Positions 33,633 to 42,207 of a DNA stretch of 64,000 nt are shown here, one piece after another. The notes under the pieces are model-generated. The model was not told the origin of the DNA and made no database searches. It worked only from the letters and a program-made list of their open reading frames with translations. Made by a program: the position numbers and the translations under genes. The first letter of the stretch is position 1, and every line of letters begins with the position of its first letter. This DNA is from Anaerolineae bacterium (lineage in GTDB: Bacteria > Chloroflexota > Anaerolineae > 4572-78 > J111): positions 216,940 through 280,939 of the forward strand of contig JAKLJP010000004.1 in assembly GCA_023151115.1 (NCBI GenBank), read 5' to 3'.

Positions 33633-34637
33633 ATGCTTGGACAGGTTAAAGTAGAAAACCTCAGCAAAACTTATCTCACCCGGCAGCGCCAGGGGTTGTT
33701 CAAGTCGCAGAAAAAATCGGTAGAGGCGCTTAAAAATATCTCGCTGGAAATTTATCCTGGCGAGATTTTTGGTTTGCTTGGCCCGAATGGCGCAGGCAAA
33801 ACTACGCTAATTAAGTGTCTGACCACCTTGCTGCTGCCCTCTGGCGGCGCAGCCTGGATCAATGGCTACCGGCTGACCGAGCAGGACAATTTGATCCGGG
33901 CCAGCGTGGGCTGTATGTTGATGGGCGAGCGAGGTCTGTATTGGAAGTTGACCGGGCGCGAAAATCTGCTTTTTTTTGGAGCGCTGTATCATCTGGAGCG
34001 GGCAGAGAGCCGCCGCCGGACGGATGAGATTATCGAACGGCTGAACCTTGCCCCCCTTGCCGACCGCACCGTTGAAACTTACTCCTCCGGCCAAAAGATG
34101 AAGCTGGCCTTTGCCAAGGCCCTCATCAACGATGCCCCTCTTTTGATTTTGGACGAACCGACCAACACCCTCGATTTACCGTCAGCCCGTGAACTGCGGG
34201 CTGTGGTCCGGGAATTGAACCAGGCAGGTAAAACAATTATTTACACTACCCACATCATGGCCGAAGCCGAAACCCTATGTGAGCGAGTGGCCATCATTGA
34301 TCGGGGAGAAGTGCTGGCGCTGGGCACGGTGGCCGAGTTGAAAGCCTCACTTGGCCGGGAGGAAGTTATCCATATTGAAGGGGTGATTTCAGCCGAGACC
34401 AGCCAGGTGGTGCAAACGCTGCCCGGTGTAAGTCAGGCGGTGCGGGCCACGGCGGACGGGCGAACCCAATTGACGGTGGTGGGCCAAAATCAACGCTTGC
34501 TGCTGCCCCGTTTGATTGAAACGCTGTCTGCTCACCAGGCTGTCATCCAGAAAATTGTCTCAGAGGAAGTGACCCTGGAAGATGTTTTTATTGCCCGCAC
34601 CGGGCGTACCCTGGCCGACGATACCCGAGTGGAGTAA
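33633..34637 (+). CDS. ABC transporter ATP-binding protein (DrrA/ABC-2 type)
   Basis: About 334 residues from the ATG at 33633 (GAGG upstream); a TTG at 33594 overlapping the previous gene is less likely. Walker A GPNGAGKTT, signature TYSSGQKMKLAFAKAL, Walker B LLILDEPTN and a C-terminal DUF4162-like domain place it with ABC-2 exporters. It forms a three-gene set with two permeases, which would make a heterodimeric exporter. Substrate unknown; drug, lipid or polysaccharide export are all possible. Confidence 0.88.
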   Translation: MLGQVKVENLSKTYLTRQRQGLFKSQKKSVEALKNISLEIYPGEIFGLLGPNGAGKTTLIKCLTTLLLPSGGAAWINGYRLTEQDNLIRASVGCMLMGERGLYWKLTGRENLLFFGALYHLERAESRRRTDEIIERLNLAPLADRTVETYSSGQKMKLAFAKALINDAPLLILDEPTNTLDLPSARELRAVVRELNQAGKTIIYTTHIMAEAETLCERVAIIDRGEVLALGTVAELKASLGREEVIHIEGVISAETSQVVQTLPGVSQAVRATADGRTQLTVVGQNQRLLLPRLIETLSAHQAVIQKIVSEEVTLEDVFIARTGRTLADDTRVE

Positions 34638-34683
34638 AGATAGAGGATAGAAAACAAAGGCTATCCTCTATCCTCTATCCTTA
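34637..34683. repeat. GATAGAGGATAG / CTATCCTCTATCC hairpin repeat
   Basis: A near-perfect hairpin between the ATPase and the first permease, inside the operon. Confidence 0.65.
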
Positions 34684-34704
34684 CCCGCAGGCTGGCAGGA
34701 GTAA

Positions 34705-35547
34705 ATGATAAGTCTCTCACTCCGCCGTAACATCTCCGCCGCGCTGGCCGAAACCTGGCTGCGACTGCTCAGCGTCAGTCGTTATCCCGGCGAGCTGTTC
34801 ATCGAACTCATTGTCCCGACGGTTCTGGCTTCGATGCCTATCCTGTTGGGCCAAGCGGCTGCTGGCCCCGACGCTGCCGCTAATTTTGCGGCCAGGACCG
34901 GCACTACCAACTATGTGGCCTATTTATTGATTGGCTCCAACGTTTTTACTCTGGTCACGCGGGCATTTTGGGACATCGCTTATTGGCTGCGTTTTGAACA
35001 AGAGATTGGTACTTTGGAGGCTGTCTGTTTGACCCCCACCAGCCGGTTGACTTTGGCTAGCGGCGTGGCTATTTACAGTGCTATTCGGGGTTTGCTGACA
35101 AGCAGCCTGGCCTATGTGGTGGGCTGCCTGATTTTCTGGGTCAATCCGTTTCAAGGGGATGTGCTGTTGGCGCTGGCCTTTATTTGGGTGGGTTTGACTC
35201 CGTTGTATGGGTTGGCTTTTTTATTTGGAGCGCTGATCCTTAAAGTCAAAGAAACTAACGCGCTGATTGGGTTGATGCAGTGGCTGGTCAGTTTTTTGAT
35301 GGGCATCTTCTTTCCGGTGGCAGTGCTGCCGCCGCTGGTCAGAGCAGTAGCTCTGGCCTTTCCCCCCACGTGGATGGTCAACGGGGTACGCTCGGCGCTG
35401 CTGGGAGTAGGCTTCTTTTTTGAAACGTGGTATCTGGATTTGGCAATGCTCGGTGTTTTTTTGCTTTTTGTCCCGTTGTTTACCAGAGAAGTTTTCCGGC
35501 GGGTAGAATACGGGCTACGACGCAATCAAGGCGTGGGCGAGTTTTGA
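34705..35547 (+). CDS. ABC-2 type permease
   Basis: 280 residues with six predicted helices. The segment EQEIGTLEAVCLTPTSR in the second cytoplasmic loop is the ABC-2 family signature. The last helix is followed by a short basic tail. Pairs with the permease at 35560. Confidence 0.85.
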   Translation: MISLSLRRNISAALAETWLRLLSVSRYPGELFIELIVPTVLASMPILLGQAAAGPDAAANFAARTGTTNYVAYLLIGSNVFTLVTRAFWDIAYWLRFEQEIGTLEAVCLTPTSRLTLASGVAIYSAIRGLLTSSLAYVVGCLIFWVNPFQGDVLLALAFIWVGLTPLYGLAFLFGALILKVKETNALIGLMQWLVSFLMGIFFPVAVLPPLVRAVALAFPPTWMVNGVRSALLGVGFFFETWYLDLAMLGVFLLFVPLFTREVFRRVEYGLRRNQGVGEF

Positions 35548-35559
35548 GACGAGGGCGCG

Positions 35560-36411
35560 ATGAGGCGAAGCGGCGAAGTTTGGGTTAGTCTCAAGGTCTG
35601 GCTGAATGCCTGGACAGCGATGTCGCTCAAAGAGCTGACTATTATGACCCGCTACCCGTTGGAGTTTGTAGCCAGTTTTGGCCAGGTTTTTCTGGTTATT
35701 ACCATTATGACCCTGGCCAGCTCGATGTTCGTCCCGGCTGATATTCCGGCAAAGTATGTTAGTCTGGGTGGGGGCTTGGTGATGTATGGCTTTATTATCT
35801 TTATTTTTTTAAACGAAACCCTCTGGACGATTGGCTACAATATCCGCCGCGAGCAAAAACAGGGCACCCTGGAACAACTTTATCTGAGTCCGGCCTCCAA
35901 GTCGGCCAGCCTCGTCTCGCGGGTCACTGTCACCCTGGTCTGGACCGGGCTGCTTTCGCTGGCTTCGTTTTGGCTGGTCAGCGTCATCGCCGGACGAGTA
36001 CCTGTCCACAATTTACCGCTGGGGTTGCTCATTTTGGTTTTAAGTCTGTCCGGCATGTTTGGCGTTGGTTTTGCCTTCGCCGCTCTAACCCTGCGAGTCC
36101 GCGAGACGGCTCAAACCATCGCCAACTTTTTACAAATCTCCTTTATTATCCTGTGCGCACCCTTCTTTCCCTTTTCGGTGCTGCCTACCGGCGTCCAGAT
36201 AATCTCGCGGTTACTTCCCCTCTCCTACAGCGTGGACGCCCTACGTTCCACCCTGCTGAACTACCCTCCCGGCTTCCCCGAACTGGCTCCGATGGAGGTG
36301 GAACTGGTCATTGTCATCGTTTTTGGCCTGCTGATGCCATGGCTTGGTTTTTGGCTCTATCGCTGTGAAGAAGATCGCGCCCGGCGTAGCGGTAGTCTGT
36401 CGGAATACTAA
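35560..36411 (+). CDS. ABC-2 type permease
   Basis: 283 residues, six predicted helices. The same loop reads RREQKQGTLEQLYLSPAS. Twelve bases separate it from the first permease. Together with the ATPase they probably form one exporter. Confidence 0.85.
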   Translation: MRRSGEVWVSLKVWLNAWTAMSLKELTIMTRYPLEFVASFGQVFLVITIMTLASSMFVPADIPAKYVSLGGGLVMYGFIIFIFLNETLWTIGYNIRREQKQGTLEQLYLSPASKSASLVSRVTVTLVWTGLLSLASFWLVSVIAGRVPVHNLPLGLLILVLSLSGMFGVGFAFAALTLRVRETAQTIANFLQISFIILCAPFFPFSVLPTGVQIISRLLPLSYSVDALRSTLLNYPPGFPELAPMEVELVIVIVFGLLMPWLGFWLYRCEEDRARRSGSLSEY

Positions 36412-36464
36412 CCCAGTCGAAAAAAGAAGACCCTTCGAGTTTCCAAAATGAAGGGACCTGCTGT

Positions 36465-36821
36465 CTAAAGCGTAATCACCTTACTAGCCCGCCATTGAGC
36501 CTCGATAATGTCGGTCATCCCGCCGATGACCCCTACCTGTACCCGCTCCTCCAGGCCAAAATACTCCAGGCAGGTACGACAAATAACCAGATGCACCCCT
36601 TTAGCCTCAAGGGATTTGAGTTGCTCCAGGACGGGAGAGCCTTCGACTACTAACTTGACCCCGTCGGTGTAAAAGCAAATGGCCGCAGGCAGGGTCTCAC
36701 TTTCGACCAGTAAGCGCAGATAAACGCCCATCAACTTTTGCTGCAATTCGATGGTGGCGCTGCCCATGCCATCTTGAGTAATCAGTAGCGCCACCGACTG
36801 ATTGATTGTATTTTCTGTCAT
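36465..36821 (-). CDS. DsrE-like protein (YedF C-terminal type)
   Basis: 118 residues from the ATG at 36821; a GTG at 36836 is an alternative. The pattern is AICFYTDGVKLVVEGSPV, LKSLEAKGVHLVICRTCLEYFGL and VGVIGGMTDIIEA. This is the DsrE/F-like fold of the C-terminal half of YedF, here as a free-standing protein. The Cys pair in ICRTCLEYF could carry persulfide. It lies just after a DUF169 gene in one transcript, hinting at sulfur or redox chemistry. Confidence 0.75.
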   Translation of the reverse strand: MTENTINQSVALLITQDGMGSATIELQQKLMGVYLRLLVESETLPAAICFYTDGVKLVVEGSPVLEQLKSLEAKGVHLVICRTCLEYFGLEERVQVGVIGGMTDIIEAQWRASKVITL

Positions 36822-36841
36822 AGTTGGTCTTACCACTAAAA

Positions 36842-37573
36842 TTACCTGGCTCCGGCAAAACGTGCCAAATCCTTGTTCGCGTAAGCTCCAATGGCTGCAT
36901 TAGCCTGACGACGAGTCTCTAGCTTATCTACCACTTCGGCCAAACGACTGGCCGGAATGGTGCAGGTCATCTCATGGGGCGACATGCCGGTGCGGATGCG
37001 GCTCAACATACAGCCGGTGCTCATGGCAATTTTATTTTGTTCTTTGGCCATAGGAATAATGTGACATTGGGGCTTACCCACCACATCCATCCCACTAAAG
37101 GCATCGAGCATAACCATGCCTTGAAAAGCATTGAGCCGCAGCAGAACCACATCCGGGTCAACCGGGGTATCGGCCAGTGGGCCGTAGACCACGTAATCGT
37201 GCTTAGCTTGAACCACCGGCAGTTGCATCGCCTCTTCCGGTGTTACCCATTCCGCTTCCAAAATCCCTTGCACATCCTCATTTGCCATCACCTCTTCCAG
37301 CTTTTTCAAGCCGTGAGTCACACTGCCAACGCTGCAATTGTAGTGGTCAGCTGGCGTAGTGCTGAAAGTTTGATCGGTCGCTTTAATCCAAAAAACGCAA
37401 CCGGCAGGGACTTTGCCGGTGCGGCCGTCGGCGCTGGGTTCCGGCATCTCCCCTTCCAGGCGAGGTGCGGCGGCCGGCGCTTCATTGGTAAAGGTAATGG
37501 CGATAGGAGTGTGTTGTAACCCCAACGCCCTTGTCAACTCATTGGCTAAAGTCCCCCAATTTTGTGCAGTCAT
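36842..37573 (-). CDS. DUF169-family protein
   Basis: 243 residues from the ATG at 37573, which has AGGAGA upstream; a start at 37606 lacks one. Several spaced cysteines (AGCVFW, HYNCSVGS, KPQCHI, STGCMLSR) and the ending part CTIPASRLAEVV fit DUF169. The family's function is not well established; Cys pattern and neighbourhood suggest metal or sulfur handling. Co-transcribed with the DsrE-like gene from a promoter that carries a dyad operator. Confidence 0.8.
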   Translation of the reverse strand: MTAQNWGTLANELTRALGLQHTPIAITFTNEAPAAAPRLEGEMPEPSADGRTGKVPAGCVFWIKATDQTFSTTPADHYNCSVGSVTHGLKKLEEVMANEDVQGILEAEWVTPEEAMQLPVVQAKHDYVVYGPLADTPVDPDVVLLRLNAFQGMVMLDAFSGMDVVGKPQCHIIPMAKEQNKIAMSTGCMLSRIRTGMSPHEMTCTIPASRLAEVVDKLETRRQANAAIGAYANKDLARFAGAR

Positions 37574-37618
37574 AGACCATGTCTCCTGTATTATTTGATT
37601 TAACATCAGACGCCGCGC

Positions 37619-37658
37619 ATTTTACCCGAAGCCAAAAGGACAATCAAATATATGTCCT
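37619..37658 (-). promoter_or_regulatory. Promoter and dyad operator of the DUF169-DsrE operon
   Basis: Minus-strand TTGATT (37642-37647), 17-nt spacer, TAAAAT (37619-37624). A perfect dyad AGGACA-N10-TGTCCT (37637-37658) covers the -35, as expected for a repressor site. The regulator is unknown. Confidence 0.6.
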
Positions 37659-37663
37659 CTTTA

Positions 37664-38434
37664 TTATGTGAGTTCGCGATAATGGTAGTGATAGAGGGTT
37701 TCAAAGCCCAGCCGGGCATATAAAGCCAGGGCGGGAGCGTTATCGGCCATTACTTGCAGGTACACTTGATTGGCCTGGTGGGTCTGGCCCCAACAGGCCA
37801 GGGCGTGAATGAGAACGGTCGCGGCTCCCTGGCGGCGATATTCCGGCTGCGTGACCAGGCTGAACAAGCCCAGCCAGCCCCGCTCGACCACGCCCAGGCC
37901 AACGGCCACCGGCTGATGGCCCAAGTACACTGTAGCAAATCCGGCCCGCGGGCCGATTCGTTGCAGAATCCCCCGCCGAACTTCAGCCGTGTGGGGTTTG
38001 ACATGCTCACCATAACAGAAGACCTCGAACCAGCTTGAGTCAAATGTGTCGCCAATGGTGACAGTGTAATTCGGGTTGGTTTTGGCGCGGGCCAGGACGG
38101 TTTCCAGCGGCGCAAGCTGGATGGCGGTGCGGGCATCGGGCCTGTAGCCGCGCCCGGCCAAAAACTCATCCAGGTGGGCCGGTTGAGCCGCCGGACAAAT
38201 GTGGAAACGAGGTGGGCAGTTTCGACGGCGGTAGAACTCCTCGACGATAGTCAGTTTCTCTTCCAGCGAGAGATTTTCTCCGGCCTGGCTGGCATAGACC
38301 GAATTGGCCCGGCGGGTCACATTACCGTTAAAACGCAGCCGCCAGCCATCCACGTGTTGAACGACTTCCGCGGGCCAGGCGTTGGCGGTGAGTTCTTCGA
38401 GCAATTGAATGAGTTGCACTTGAGTCATTTTCAT
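37664..38434 (-). CDS. GNAT-family N-acetyltransferase
   Basis: 256 residues. The N-terminal half is a degenerate GNAT repeat (ANAWPAEVVQHVDGWRLRF). The C-terminal half carries the acetyl-CoA loop VTQPEYRRQGAATVLIHAL and the end motif ALALYARLGFETLYHYHYR. Substrate not evident. The gene is transcribed towards the DUF169 operon. Confidence 0.85.
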   Translation of the reverse strand: MKMTQVQLIQLLEELTANAWPAEVVQHVDGWRLRFNGNVTRRANSVYASQAGENLSLEEKLTIVEEFYRRRNCPPRFHICPAAQPAHLDEFLAGRGYRPDARTAIQLAPLETVLARAKTNPNYTVTIGDTFDSSWFEVFCYGEHVKPHTAEVRRGILQRIGPRAGFATVYLGHQPVAVGLGVVERGWLGLFSLVTQPEYRRQGAATVLIHALACWGQTHQANQVYLQVMADNAPALALYARLGFETLYHYHYRELT

Positions 38435-38555
38435 CCTTTTTGTGGGCTGGTTAAAAACCTGTAAAGTGAGCTTGACGTTTTTTCACCACAGACTGCGAAG
38501 CGAGCAGAGGCACAGAATTTTTATAAATTTTTCTCTGTGTCTCCGTGACTGACTT

Positions 38556-38617
38556 GAAAATGGAGTGCAAACCTTGGTTTGCTACGGGTAGAACAAGCTC
38601 TGCACTCCAATTTTCAT
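38556..38617. repeat. GAAAATGGAGTGCA inverted repeat
   Basis: GAAAATGGAGTGCA and TGCACTCCAATTTTC (one bulge) bound about 60 bp in the 421-base gap upstream of the acetyltransferase. It is the first of three adjacent palindromic units in this gap. Confidence 0.55.
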
Positions 38618-38680
38618 CTTTCAGGTCGAATGCCATTCATTACAACTCTGTGATTAATTCCTTCAGTTCCCTTTAAGAGC

Positions 38681-38766
38681 CTATCCGAATAACCCTGTAG
38701 TGACGCATCCCTATGCGTCACCGGCTGGCATAGAGATGCCACCCTGCCGTTTTTGGGATAGGCCCT
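38681..38766. mobile_element. MITE-like element with GCCTATCC termini
   Basis: GCCTATCC and GGATAGGC form the ends; inside is a perfect TGACGCAT/ATGCGTCA hairpin. It abuts the next element. Confidence 0.5.
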
Positions 38767-38769
38767 AAG

Positions 38770-38853
38770 TCCAATACATTTCAAATAAGGGCGTAGCATA
38801 GGGCCTCGCGCCCGCCCACAAGGGGCTAAACTACCTTATTTGAAAAGTATTGG
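38770..38853. mobile_element. 84-bp MITE-like element with 20-bp terminal inverted repeats
   Basis: CCAATACATTTCAAATAAGG (38771-38790) is answered at 38834-38853 with one mismatch. The 7-bp word CCCTAAG flanks it on both sides (38763-38769 and 38854-38860), like a target-site duplication; the right copy holds the rsgA stop codon. There is no ORF inside. Confidence 0.65.
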
Positions 38854-38855
38854 CC

Positions 38856-40085
38856 CTAAGCCTGGAGTGTCTCATAGATTTTCTGGTAGCTATCGTAACG
38901 GGTCGTGGATACATTACCCACAGCGACAGCCGCTTTGACCGCGCAGTTGGGTTCGTGACGATGGGTACAATCGGCAAAGCGACAGCCGGACGCGAACACG
39001 GCCAGGTCGGGGTAGAAAAGGATTAGTTCATTTTTGGCCAGGCCACTCAGGCCAAACTCGCGGATGCCGGGGGTATCCACAACAAAACTATGCCCGCCAA
39101 AGGGCAGCATCGTGACCTGGGTGGTGGTGTGCCGGCCTTCGCCGCTGGACTCGCTGACCGCGCCGGTGCGGAGCTGCAAACCGGGCTGCGCTGCCGCCAG
39201 CAAGGAAGATTTACCCACCCCCGATAGCCCGGCCAGAGCGGTAATCCGGCCCTGCAATCTGTCACGCAAAGCTTCGATGCCGTAGCCGGTCAAGGCGCTG
39301 GTCAGGAGGACCGGGTAGCCCAGAGCTTGGTAGGGCTGCAAGGCTGCCTCGCAGGCAGCCACATCCTCGGCCAGGTCAATTTTGTTGACACAGATGAGCG
39401 GCTTCAGTTTGTTCCGTGCGGCGGCAATCAGGTAGCGATCAAGCAGTTCCGGCCAGAGCGGGGGATTGCGCCAGGCGGCCACAATAAGCAGTTGGTCGGC
39501 GTTGGCCACGATGACCTGCTGCAGGTGGCTGCGGAACACATCGGGCCGGGCCAGGACGCTGCGGCGGGGCAGTATCTTTTCTACGATGCCCCGTCCGGCG
39601 CCATCCTCGAAGACCAGTACCTCGTCGCCTACAGCAACTACGTTAGTGAAACCCGTTTTCTCGGCGCTGAGTGAGCCGCGCAGGCCGCACATCAGGGTAC
39701 GTCCATCCAACGCTATCCGGCACAGGCTGCTGCTGACCTCGATGACGACGCCTCGCTGGCCGGTTTCAGGCGGCTGCGGCGAGCCGGTTCCGTTTGGCTC
39801 TGCTTCGGCTGCTTCGGTCAGGGCCATTACCTTGATCGCCCGGCGGCGCTCTCGTTCTCCGCGCGGCATGACCCGCTCGCTTTGTTCAAAATCGAGTTCA
39901 TCGGGATCGGCCAAATCAGCGGGCTGCCAATCTTTGCGGCGCGTTGGTTTGGGTTGTCTATTACGTTTTAGCTGCTTTTTAACTTTTTGGATCTGGCGGC
40001 GTTCCGGTTCTTTTTCAAAACTCATTTTGATGGAACGCTGCCAGTGTTTGTCGTGAGATTTATCAGCCACGGTGGGATTCTCCAT
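38856..40085 (-). CDS. rsgA: Ribosome small subunit-dependent GTPase A
   Basis: 409 residues from the ATG at 40085; an ATG at 40025 is an alternative, and neither has a clear ribosome-binding site. A basic, Lys/Arg-rich extension of about 60-100 residues precedes an OB fold. The circularly permuted GTPase is plain: VNKIDLAED (G4), TSALTGYG (G5), GLSGVGKSS (G1), DTPGIREF (G3). The C-terminal zinc site is in CRFADCTHRHEPNCAV. It acts in late 30S assembly. An unusual leader with a short ORF and two terminators precedes it. Confidence 0.93.
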   Translation of the reverse strand: MENPTVADKSHDKHWQRSIKMSFEKEPERRQIQKVKKQLKRNRQPKPTRRKDWQPADLADPDELDFEQSERVMPRGERERRRAIKVMALTEAAEAEPNGTGSPQPPETGQRGVVIEVSSSLCRIALDGRTLMCGLRGSLSAEKTGFTNVVAVGDEVLVFEDGAGRGIVEKILPRRSVLARPDVFRSHLQQVIVANADQLLIVAAWRNPPLWPELLDRYLIAAARNKLKPLICVNKIDLAEDVAACEAALQPYQALGYPVLLTSALTGYGIEALRDRLQGRITALAGLSGVGKSSLLAAAQPGLQLRTGAVSESSGEGRHTTTQVTMLPFGGHSFVVDTPGIREFGLSGLAKNELILFYPDLAVFASGCRFADCTHRHEPNCAVKAAVAVGNVSTTRYDSYQKIYETLQA

Positions 40086-40097
40086 AAATTGCTTGTA

Positions 40098-40139
40098 ACA
40101 AAAACGGCCTCAAGGACATCTCTGCCCTGAGGCCGTTAA
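40098..40139 (-). terminator. Second intrinsic terminator in the rsgA leader
   Basis: On the minus strand AACGGCCTCA and TGAGGCCGTT arms (10-bp stem plus 2 bp) run straight into TTTTTG, ending only 12 bases before the rsgA ATG. It would stop transcription or hide the start region. Confidence 0.8.
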
Positions 40140-40198
40140 AAATCAATTGACGCAGGTCACCCGGATGAGATAAACTTACCCCAAAGGCGACCGTTACG

Positions 40199-40240
40199 AC
40201 AAAACAAAACGGCCACAGGCAGAACATGCGCCTGTGGCCG
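40199..40240 (-). terminator. First intrinsic terminator in the rsgA leader
   Basis: A perfect 11-bp stem CGGCCACAGGC/GCCTGTGGCCG with a 9-nt loop, then TTTTGTTTTG on the minus strand. It starts 25 bases after the stop of the leader ORF. Confidence 0.85.
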
Positions 40241-40264
40241 CCGAAGGTTCAACAAAAAAGCAAA

Positions 40265-40330
40265 TTACCCGCCGGCAACAGGCGCACACATACGACGCAA
40301 AACAGCTTGAGCAGTATTCAGATGGAACAT
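40265..40330 (-). CDS. 21-codon leader peptide ORF upstream of rsgA
   Basis: ATG at 40330 with a perfect GGAGG nine bases upstream; 21 codons ending RRMCAPVAGG and TAA. A strong promoter lies just upstream and an intrinsic terminator just downstream. Codons 14-18 contain TGCGCCTGT, complementary to ACAGGCGCA in the 5' arm of that terminator, so translation of the ORF and terminator folding are linked. Likely a leader peptide controlling rsgA by attenuation. It could instead be an independent small peptide gene. Confidence 0.6.
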   Translation of the reverse strand: MFHLNTAQAVLRRMCAPVAGG

Positions 40331-40376
40331 ATACGTGCGCCTCCTTTATCTTGAGGGTTATTGCTTAACTGGTCAG

Positions 40377-40405
40377 AGTTTACTATAGATTGGGTAAGAA
40401 GTCAA
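40377..40405 (-). promoter_or_regulatory. Promoter of the rsgA leader
   Basis: Minus-strand TTGACT (40400-40405), 17-nt spacer, TAAACT (40377-40382). The same -10 hexamer and spacing occur at the nuo promoter. With the leader ORF and terminators it accounts for most of the 472-base gap. Confidence 0.65.
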
Positions 40406-40557
40406 GCCCAAATTTTAAGGAAAGACCCCAAGTTTTTTGGGTGCTGTAGTTTGCAAAATGATGCTAAACTATAGGCAAGGCTAAAAATTAGAACCCTTTG
40501 GCAAAGATACATCTAAAATGTGCTCTCCTTTTTGTCGGTGGGGTAATGGAAGTAACA

Positions 40558-42096
40558 ATGAATAAACAATTGAAAGTATTAGTTATTGATGACAGCCCGC
40601 AATCGCGTGAATTTACCATAGAATATTTACTGAAGCCCAACAATTTTTTGGTGGAGGTGGCCGAAGACGGTCTGGCGGGCTTAAGCAAGGCCCTAAAATC
40701 CACGGCTGATTTGATTCTACTCGACTACGAAATGCCGAAATTGAATGGATTACAGGTATTGCGCCGGCTGCGGGCATGCGGCGTAAATACGCCGGTAATT
40801 TTAATGACCTCTCATGGCTCCGAACAATTAGCGGTGGAGGTTTTTTTGCTGGGAGTACAGAATTATTTAACCAAGCCCTTTACTATAGAAGGCGCGCTGC
40901 GGGCTATTGAAGATGCTTTGCGCGTCACTCGCCTGGAAAAAGAGAAACAAGAGTTGCTCAATCGGGTACTGCAAGCCAATCAGGAACTCAAACATCAATT
41001 GAATGTGCGGGATGTTATGTATCAAATTGGTAAATCAATTACCTTGATTCATCCCACTCAAACGCTGGAAAGAATAGTTGATGCCGCGCTGTTCTTAACC
41101 AATGCCGAGGAAGGCAGGCTGTTCTTAATCAATCCGCGCACAGGACAACTGCATGCACCCATTGAGCGAAAAAAAGCCAGTCCAGAGGGGGCTGAAAAGG
41201 GCGTCCGGCAAATTTCGGTGGCTCTGGAAATTGGCGAGCAAAAAGTGGGGACTCTAAGTGTAAAGATAGCAACGCAGGGCCTAAGAGATAGTGATTGGGC
41301 TGAGTATGAGCAAATGCTACATCTTTTGGCTGGATACGCCAATATTGCCCTCCAAAATTTGGGGTACATTAATCAGATTCAAGCCCAAAAAGAACAGGAA
41401 AAACAGTTGATTCGGAGTGTATTTGAGCGATATGTGGATGCTAACGTGGTTGAGGAATTATTGAGGCGGCCCAATCAAATTAAGTTGGGCGGTCGGTCTC
41501 AGCCGGTGACGGTGTTATTTGCAGATTTGAGGGGCTTCAGTACCTTTGCCAATAGAACCTCGCCTGAAAAAACAGTGGATACGATTAACATGTACGTAGA
41601 GGCTGCTGTCGAGGCTATCTTTAAAGAGCACGGCACTCTTGATAAATTCATCGGCGATGCCGTGATGGCCTTTTTCAATGCACCTTTACCTCAATCAGAT
41701 CATGTCCTCCGGGCCATTCGGGCGGCGTTGGGGGTGAAGCAGGCTGTCGCAGCCATCCAAAGACAATTATTACCAGCGTATCAATTGAACTTTGGGATAG
41801 GGGTGTGTGTCGGTGAGGCAGTGGTTGGCAACATTGGCACATCTAAACTGATGAATTATACCGTGATGGGTGACAGTGTAAATAAGGCCAAGCGTTTACA
41901 AGAGCACGCCACAGGTGGACAAATATTAATAAGCCAAGAGACACTCGATGTCATTCAACCCTACGTTCAAGTCCGTCTGATTGGACGGCTTCATCTTAAG
42001 GGACAAGCTACTGAGGAACCTGTTTATGAAGTCTTGGGGCTAAAAGAGGAGGTAAGAATGAGTTATTTACGTCCGCCAATCCGAGTTTTGCCTTAG
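40558..42096 (+). CDS. REC-GAF-class III nucleotide cyclase
   Basis: 512 residues from the ATG at 40558 (GGAAG upstream). REC domain 1-120 with phospho-Asp56 in LLDYEMP and Lys in YLTKPF. A coiled linker follows, then a GAF-like domain (about 150-275). The C-terminal cyclase domain has metal-binding Asp in LFADLRGFS and in DKFIGDAVMAFF, and YTVMGDSVNKAKRL. The dimer-type class III cyclase makes cAMP or cGMP; the residues fit an active enzyme but do not settle the product. A sensor kinase controlling it is not adjacent. Confidence 0.88.
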   Translation: MNKQLKVLVIDDSPQSREFTIEYLLKPNNFLVEVAEDGLAGLSKALKSTADLILLDYEMPKLNGLQVLRRLRACGVNTPVILMTSHGSEQLAVEVFLLGVQNYLTKPFTIEGALRAIEDALRVTRLEKEKQELLNRVLQANQELKHQLNVRDVMYQIGKSITLIHPTQTLERIVDAALFLTNAEEGRLFLINPRTGQLHAPIERKKASPEGAEKGVRQISVALEIGEQKVGTLSVKIATQGLRDSDWAEYEQMLHLLAGYANIALQNLGYINQIQAQKEQEKQLIRSVFERYVDANVVEELLRRPNQIKLGGRSQPVTVLFADLRGFSTFANRTSPEKTVDTINMYVEAAVEAIFKEHGTLDKFIGDAVMAFFNAPLPQSDHVLRAIRAALGVKQAVAAIQRQLLPAYQLNFGIGVCVGEAVVGNIGTSKLMNYTVMGDSVNKAKRLQEHATGGQILISQETLDVIQPYVQVRLIGRLHLKGQATEEPVYEVLGLKEEVRMSYLRPPIRVLP

Positions 42097-42150
42097 CCGC
42101 AATGACCAGCTAAATAAAAATGGTGTTTAGCTTATTCCTTCACCTCAATG

Positions 42151-42183
42151 AAAAAGCTCCGGTTATCAAATGCCGGAGCTTTT
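42151..42183. terminator. Bidirectional terminator between convergent genes
   Basis: AAAAGCTCCGG and CCGGAGCTTTT form an 11-bp stem with A/T tracts on both sides, serving the cyclase gene and the small gene opposite. Confidence 0.85.
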
Positions 42184-42207
42184 CGCTAGAGTAGCTCTAA
42201 AAGGTTG

